Positions 57,282 to 64,000 of a DNA stretch of 64,000 nucleotides are shown piece by piece. This stretch comes from Gnetum montanum. Taxonomy: Eukaryota; Streptophyta; Gnetopsida; Gnetales; Gnetaceae. The translations under genes were made by a program, and so were the position numbers. The stretch covers positions 1,051,118-1,115,117 of the forward strand of contig MNCI01006062.1 in the NCBI GenBank assembly GCA_015680685.1, in the 5' to 3' direction. The stretch's first letter is position 1. Every line of letters starts with the position of its first letter. A model generated the notes under the pieces. That model ran no database searches. It was given only the letters and a program-made list of their open reading frames with translations, and had not been told where the DNA came from.

Positions 57282-58274
57282 TGATGAGATGCGATTCGCA
57301 TAGGCCGTGATATCGTGTACGCGATATCGCGGTCCATCGCCATATCTATAAATAAGAGGCGACTGTCCCTTGTTTCCCCATCCTGGGCTAGAAGTAGGGA
57401 AACTCTAGCAATTTGATCACTCTAGAGATAGAATATTTTCCATGTGCCCATAGTAGGAGTCCTAAAGTAAACGGATCTTTATTCAAGCAACATTGTACCT
57501 GAACATAAGTTGTGTACGACAATAAAGACGAACTTCCTGGATAAACCTTGCAGTGCATGGAATAGGATTTTATTTAATATTATTTATTGCTTTCTCTTAG
57601 TAATGTGGAATGAGTATGACTTGATTACGAGCATCTAAGGATGTGTACGGATAGTCAAGGAATTAGCTACTTATCGCAATGCAGTATGAGTACGACTTGA
57701 TTATGAGCATCTAGTGTGACTACTTGGTAACCTAGTGGCATATCCAGGATCTACGCTTGGTAATCCCAGTGGTAGTCGTGCACAAGGATGTGTACGGTTA
57801 GTCAAGGAATTTGCTGCTCATCACACTTAGGCTAGATTAGATTCTCTCAAACCTTTCCTCCTAGTTAAGTGCCTTAGTATGACCACTTCGAGCACATGCA
57901 TTACGCGTGGTGATCCCAGTGACGATTAGCGTCTGGTAGCCACGGTTTCATCGGTTTAGGGTGTGTATGGTAAGTGGGAATGGATGCTGACACTAGGTAA
58001 TTTAGACTTAGTTTATTAGTTAGAGTTAGTTAGTTTCTTCAATCCTTCACCTTGTTAGCATAGGAGAAAAACATAAAAAGCTATAAAAATCATATACCGC
58101 GAACTTACTTAACCATACACCATGACAACCACAAGTAAGTCTAGGAAGACAACGAATGATTAACCCCAAGTGTTTCATGGGGCGTGTAGGCACTTAGTCT
58201 GCGGAGTTCGACCAGATCACACATGTTACACTTGTTTCGTATGGTTGAGTGTAGGGGTACCTCACCACTCATCA
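57282..58274 (+). mobile_element. 3' LTR of element C
   Basis: 993 bases, TGATGAGATG start and CACTCATCA end. TATAAATA at 57347-57354. It matches the 5' LTR throughout except for point changes and the shorter palindrome array. Confidence 0.9.
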
Positions 58275-58279
58275 AATAG
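58275..58279 (+). other. Target-site duplication AATAG, right arm
   Basis: Directly after the 3' LTR of element C and identical to 50941-50945. Confidence 0.93.
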
Positions 58280-61200
58280 TATGAGTGATGATATACAACT
58301 GGAGTACCATATAACCTTAAGAACGATATTGAGGAAAACTATATCAAATCCCCTTAAGGTCACACCCAGTTCCATTCCCACTTGATCCTTTCCCAATTTG
58401 TTCAACATCAATATCATTAATTACTTTGGTAAGTTCTAATGTGAAAGAACCTTATGCTTCTAGGGTACTAATTTTTCATGAAATAGGTGAAATGGGTGGA
58501 TGTCATGAACTCACTACTTGATACCATTAGAAAATTAATAGAGTGTTAGTAGATAATATATTCTGAGGATAAAAGTTGATCCTTTTGTTAACCACTCATA
58601 ATAATGATAGCTTCCATTAATATTTGCAAGAATTGCAGTAGCAAAAATAAAATCCAAGTTTTCTAATAAAATTAAATGAAATTAATAAGAGCAAAAAGAA
58701 AATTGAAAATATATATATAATAAATAAGAAACTATACAAGAAAAATGAAAAACATACAAAGAATGATGCAAAAAAAAAAATTTGTTATCCTCATCAAGGT
58801 GTTAGTATTAATGGCTATCTCCCCCATGACTATGTTGAGAGGAGAAAATTTGAAAACTAGAGTGAGCCTATTCTAATGTAGATGTATTAGTATTGTTGGT
58901 TACTCTAGTTTCCAGGAATAGCTTAGCTTATTGTATGTTAACCAACATGCATTTGTAAGGACTTGATGGATGGTAGATGATCATAACTTTAGAAGGAAAA
59001 GTGGCATGTATGATATAAGGTCCTTCCCATAATGTTTGCAATTTAATGTGTTGTGGCACATGCATAGGATTTTAATAAATAAAGTTATCACCAAGTTTAA
59101 ATTTAACTCTTCTTATTCATGCATCATGATGTTGTTTGGAATGTGCCTTGTGCAATTCATTCATCAACAGGGTTACTTATTAGTTCTCATCTGGCACATT
59201 AAGTTTCATTACTTGTTCTCTCTATGCTAGATCAATGTTGAAGTTAAGCTCACAAGCTACTATGGGTGTATTGAGTTCGACTTAGATTAGAAGTTTTAGT
59301 AACTTTCTATACACTAACTCATATGGAGAATAACCTATATGAAGTTTTCAAATTGAATAATATGTTCAAAGAGGATCATTAAGTCTGGTACTTTAGTACT
59401 TTCTATACCTACTAATTATTTATGTTAGTATCCTAGTGATCTCCTTATTGGTAACTTCACCTTGACCATTAGCTTGGGGTAAGAGGGGCTTGTGAGTTTA
59501 TGTTGCATCCCAAGCATTGCATTAGCTTCAAAAAAGTAGATCCTGTGAAATAGATCCCATTATCATAAATGAGTGCTATTGGCACACTATGCCTATGTAC
59601 CACCTATTGTTGTATAAACCATGCTATAGTGGTGGATGTATAGTCTGATATTGTTGCAGCCTTTGCCCACTTAGTATAGTAGTCAACCAAAACAATGATG
59701 TAAGCCTTCCCATTTGACATGGAAGTGATGGGTCATATGAAGTCAGTACCCTAGAGATCAAAAATCTCTAGTGGTTCAATCCATTGTTGGAGTGCTTCCA
59801 TTCATGCAGTCATTCCTTCATCCCATTGAGAGGGTTCACATGAAGAGGGACAATGGTAAGCATCATTAAAGATCATTGGCCAGAAGTATCTTGCCATGAA
59901 AATCTTCATAGCCATCCTTCTTCTTGCGTAGTGGCCTCTGCAAAGATCCTTTGTGAGCATCTTGGAGGATGTGTAATTAATCCTCATTAAGTATACACCA
60001 TCAAACTAGATCATTGGTAAAAACCTTGTAAAAGTTATCTTTTATTTCTATGTAATGCTTGACCTAGCGAAGAAACTATTGTTTCTTCTTATTGTCTCAT
60101 TATGTCAAAGTCTCTTGTGTGAAAAGATAATAGAGAAAATAATTGTAGTAATTAGTACCCCTAGGCTTTTAAACATCAATGGATTTAGCAAAGAGAATTT
60201 TTACTAGAAATTGATCAAATAACAGCTTCTCATCCTCTTTGTTATTCCATCTCAAGTGAGACAAATGATCGACAACCATGTTCTTAGTTTCCTTCTTGTC
60301 CACCATGGTAAGATCGAATTCTTACAAAATTACTAGTCATTGTATAACACGAGGGTTCATTGTTGGCTTATTCATCAAGAAACAGATAGCACTTTGATGA
60401 GTGTATACAAAGATTTGATATCCAAGCACATAATGCCTAACGATCTTGAATTCTTTTTTGTAAGCTCCACCAATGGTTTGACGATCTTGAAAAAATTCTC
60501 AATGAAGCACTTGTAGTAATTAGTATGTCCAAGGAATGACCTCACATATTTTATAGTTTGAAGTTATCTAATAATTCCTTGGATTATCCATACTTAATCC
60601 AGGTCTACCTTAATCCCTTTTCCTAAAATTTGGTGCCCCAAAACAATGCTTTCTTGGATCATCAAGTGGCTTTTTTGCTAACTGAGCCATAAATTTATCT
60701 CCACAAAGCACTTCAACACCAACTCTAGATGGTCCAAGGCTTACTCAAAGTTGGTACCATAACTAGAGAAGTCATCTATGAAGACATCCACAACACTATC
60801 GAGTTGCTAGTGAAAAATGCTAAGTACCAATTGTTGGAAAGTTGCAAGGGCATTGCACAAGCCAAAGGGCATCTATTTATATGTAGAAGTCCCATAGGGA
60901 CTTGTGAATGTTGTTTTGGCTTGATCTTCTAATGCTATCTAGAGCTGATTATAGTCACTATAACCATCCAAAAAGCTATCCTAGTTATGCCCTGTAATTG
61001 TATCCAACACCTACTCTACAAATGACAATGGAAAATGATCCTTAAATGTTGTTATATCTAACAATTGAAATTTTATAGAGACTCTTCATTTTTCTTGTTT
61101 CTTTGGCATAATGATGAGTGGGCTTACCCACTCACTATCAACTACAAGATAGATAGATCCTATCTTAAGAAGTTGTTCAATTTCATCCTTAACAACTTGT

Positions 61201-61560
61201 GTAAGTTTTGGATTCAATCTTCTTTGCAGCTGCCTCCTTGCCTTGATGGAGAAGTTTGTATAGATTCAATGTTGGCATATTCTTGGATCTATCCCTGTTA
61301 TATCATGATATGACCAAGTAAAGGCTATTAGCTAGTTGTTTACTACTTTTAGTAACTTTTTTTTTTGGTCTTGGGTAAGATTGGCATTGATTATTACTAG
61401 CTTACCATTATTAAGAAAAGCATACTCTAATGCTACCAATAAAGACTTAAGTTTAAGGGACTCTTGCTTGAAATAATTAGGGATTTTCAACTTCCCCTAA
61501 TCTATATCCTCATTTTTTTAGAAGATTTGATTATGGATCTACTCCAGTTCATCCAAGTTA
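58280..61560 (-). pseudogene. Athila-type pol of element B: RT, RNase H, integrase
   Basis: Minus-strand reading. RT has VFIDDFSSYGTNFE (60741-60784, catalytic FIDD). RNase H remains lie near 60450-60200. The integrase zinc finger has GHYARRRMAMKIFMARYFWP (about 59860-59930), and the integrase C-terminal part has SPYELVYRKLL and WEGPYIIHATFPSKV (about 59330-58980). Many stops and small indels; more decayed than elements A and C. Confidence 0.78.
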
Positions 61561-62250
61561 TCTATGTAGGTTATTATGAGGAGCTCCAATAGTTCCATGC
61601 ATATTATGGATTCAGAACTATTATTTGCTTTGAGCCACTAGGTACCTTCTTATTTTGTGATTGCTACATATAGACACCTTTAAACACTTGATGTTTGGGA
61701 ACATTAATTACATGCTTGGATAGATGTACTTTTCATGGTTCATATTCTCTCCATGCAATGGTACCCTGTGTCATTGTATGTGATGCATGAAATCTGCTTC
61801 TTCTCAAGTTTTCTAAACCCATTTTCCTTTGATATTTTTAAGGAAAGGTCTCTAACCGCATATTGGCATTAATAGTACTATTAGAGATTGCAAGGGGTTG
61901 GTTTAGTACTATTAATTCCAACCAAAAGAGTGATCACAATGTCCTCCACCAATCTTAATGAAATAGTGATGGGCTGATCCCCAAGTGCTTACCTAATATT
62001 CCATTTTTTGAGTGGAGGTAGGTTTTAAGTCTTATACATCTCCTAACAAATTAAGTTTACTGAAAAACTCAAATCCAGTAGAGTGTTGCATGGACCATTT
62101 CTTGTGATCTGCAAATAGATGAGGGAACTCCTAGGATAAGATCATTTCTTGGAAAGATGGCTAGCCTTGATCCAATGTGTGACCACATGGGTCAACATGA
62201 AAATGTATACATTGGAGGACATGTGATTTGAAGGAGGCTCAAGAGTAATT
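61561..62250 (-). pseudogene. Athila-type protease of element B, heavily decayed
   Basis: Minus-strand fragments match the protease of elements A and C around 62060-61750 (VEDIVIT, YHTMTQGTIAWRE-like tail). The active site region near 62060 is not preserved well enough to read. Confidence 0.5.
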
Positions 62251-64000
62251 TCAGAAGTAGTTGATGCAGGGTTAGTAGCCATAAACATTTGTAAGAGTTT
62301 TTGTGGACTATGTGGCCTAAAGAAAGCCTTATTTCAAGGCTTATACTTAAAGCCACCTAGATAATCATTTGGTTGTAAGTCTACTGCTCAGGTGATATTT
62401 CATTGCTATGGTTGTGGTGGGATTTCCCCTTACATAGGTGATACAGGTGGCAAAGGAGTGATGTTAGAAGGTGTACAGTTAGATGATGGATATGGAGGAG
62501 GATAAGTGGAGGGACACTCAGCTCTTGAAATGGGAATTTGGTGATATTTTGATGGATAGTAGTGATGAATAAAAGAAGTGTGTCTTGTAGAGCCATGAGG
62601 AGATATAGGCTGCTAGAAATAATATCCATAAGGGTCAAGATATCAATAAGGATATAGTTGTCAAGGTGGTGGCATCCCCCACGACTATGGGTTTTACCAC
62701 TACTAATATTGCTCCTAAGGTTGAGGTGGAACTCCATTTGGATAATATTGTATTTGGTGGAACTATTGCCTAAAATTGTCTTATGGATAGGGTAATCTCC
62801 TAGGTGATTTCTTCCTTGCTAATTTTAGATTTAATGCTTAGATTCTTGTATATGTGATACTATATGGCAACATTTGTTGGGATATTCATATTGACAAATA
62901 ACACATTCATCATCACCTATCCTTGAATCTACAACTTCATCAATCATTGCAATCTTTTATCTCCTTCTATCTTTGCCTGCATCCTTTTATCTAATTTTAT
63001 CTCTCCTACTACCTTGCTTCTACTTCTCATCTACTGCCTTAAAAGTAGTTTGAAACTTCTCATCTAAGGAGTTCCATATTTTATCAACCTTATTTGATAT
63101 CTTAGTAATAGATTTCTAGATTGGCAAGAATTTTCTTTGCACCACTTCATTTAGTGGTGCTTCCTTCTCTAAATCACAAAAACACACCTCCCTTTTGTGA
63201 ATGGAGGGATTTTGTTATATTCTTCTATACTTTTCCTTTTTTTCAATTTCCCTCTTTCTTTACCACCTGATCAATTAGCCTTTGGATCTAATAGACTCTC
63301 ATCTCCAAAAGTCTCCCTTGGACATAAACCTTAAGAGTTTCTTTAGTTTTGTTCTAGAGCCCATCTATAATGTGGCAGAACTAATCCCTTTAGGAAAATC
63401 TATGGCTTGGGCATTGGTGAAAGAGAGAGTAATACTTGCCCATGGCCACATCTAAGGATTCATGATTATCTAATTTCCACCCTAAGATTTGTTTCAAAAA
63501 GTTAGACACTTGAGACTATGTCTAGTGCTTGTTGTTAAATAACTCTAACATTGTTCTTCACCTATGAAAGGATTTCTTTTCCAGAGACTAATACTAGCTT
63601 TCTACTTATTTAATGAGTATCCTTGGAAACACTTTTAGCTTATGCTAGTTGTTCTCAACGTTTTGTAAGGCATAGTCATGGAAAGCTTGTAGATGATGCT
63701 ATGGATCAACATTATATCCCCCTTTAAACTTAGGGATATTGTTCATATTCAACCTTTTAATCTTGCTATTCTTTTAATGCCTAGTGGTGCTTCTAACTAC
63801 TTCTAAAAAATTTAGCATGTTTCTAGTGACTAGCAATGATTCATCATTTTCATTACATCTAGGATGATCCCTATCTTGGCTATGCCTCTTATGATGAGTC
63901 TTATTGTGCCTTCTTTTCCAATGGTGTTGTTCTTCTTCTTTTGGTTGTCTATGCTCTCAATTTCCATCATCATGATGAGATCTCTTATCATCCCCATCTC
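62251..64000 (-). pseudogene. Athila-type gag of element B (runs off the right edge)
   Basis: Pieces in element order: the His-rich region near 64000-63880, the IPRFEGGYN equivalent near 63700-63740, AFHDYAL, then the knuckle region with CDDECVICQYEYPNKCC-like spacing near 62880-62930, and a Pro/Tyr-rich tail near 62400-62760. Highly decayed. Confidence 0.65.

Larger units (their letters stand above)
50946..58274 (+). mobile_element. Nested Athila-like element C, complete ends, gag and protease only
   Basis: 5' LTR 50946-52019, tRNA-Asp-like primer site 52021, gag 52168-54668, protease 54670-55505, a T-rich stretch, a 720-base gap of n, a short noncoding part, polypurine tract and 3' LTR 57282-58274, flanked by AATAG on both sides. 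RT, RNase H and integrase are not present in the sequence shown. Unless the gap is much larger than 720 bases they are truly absent, so it would have depended on enzymes from a related element. Confidence 0.9.
45973..64000 (-). mobile_element. Outer Athila-like element B, split by a nested element
   Basis: The minus-strand order from the right edge is gag, protease, RT, RNase H and integrase (64000-58280), interrupted by the plus-strand element C at 50946-58274, then a post-integrase region (50940-46857), polypurine tract and 3' LTR. The 5' LTR lies past the right edge. The two parts join at the AATAG duplication of element C. Confidence 0.85.

Overview
The window is nuclear DNA of a seed plant. 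It has one spliced plant-type ABCG half-transporter gene with long AT-rich introns, set among nested, heavily mutated Ty3/gypsy LTR retrotransposons of the Tat/Ogre and Athila lineages, plus a LINE remnant and tRNA-derived SINE-like copies. I cannot name the species. Domain calls come from reading translations, with no database search. Most retroelement reading frames are broken by stops and frameshifts and are called as pseudogenes.

Layout. 1-14076: minus-strand Tat/Ogre-like element, with LTR, leader, gag, protease, RT, RNase H and a second RNase H; the integrase and 3' LTR lie off the left edge. Between protease and RT sits a complete-looking plus-strand gene (TATA about 2828, splice-consistent exons to 7472). 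Its first part resembles an FCP1/NLI-type HAD phosphatase domain whose catalytic aspartates are gone. Two related minisatellite arrays bracket it. 14077-20256: minus-strand Athila-like element into whose integrase the Tat element appears to be inserted. 20257-30350: AT-rich intergenic DNA with a long direct repeat flanking a LINE RT, SINE-like copies and a G-quadruplex-prone tract. 30357-36725: ABCG9/ABCG14-type transporter gene, six exons, 753 codons, intact. 36726-45972: intergenic DNA with a zinc-knuckle ORF, SINE-like copies, a solo LTR with a perfect target duplication and a further LTR fragment. 45973-64000: an old minus-strand Athila-like element (3' LTR, region after integrase, integrase, RT, protease, gag), split by a younger plus-strand element (50946-58274) that has both LTRs, a perfect AATAG target duplication and only gag plus protease, with a 720-base assembly gap inside.

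How the parts relate. The ABCG gene is the only intact host gene seen. It is expected to be a plasma-membrane half-size transporter acting as a dimer. The most unusual item is the antisense gene carried between protease and RT of the Tat element, where Ogre elements are known to have an intron. LTRs of the different families share a layout of family-specific palindromes or repeats just upstream of the TATA box. Premature stops can in several places be traced to C-to-T or G-to-A transitions, as expected for old methylated transposons.
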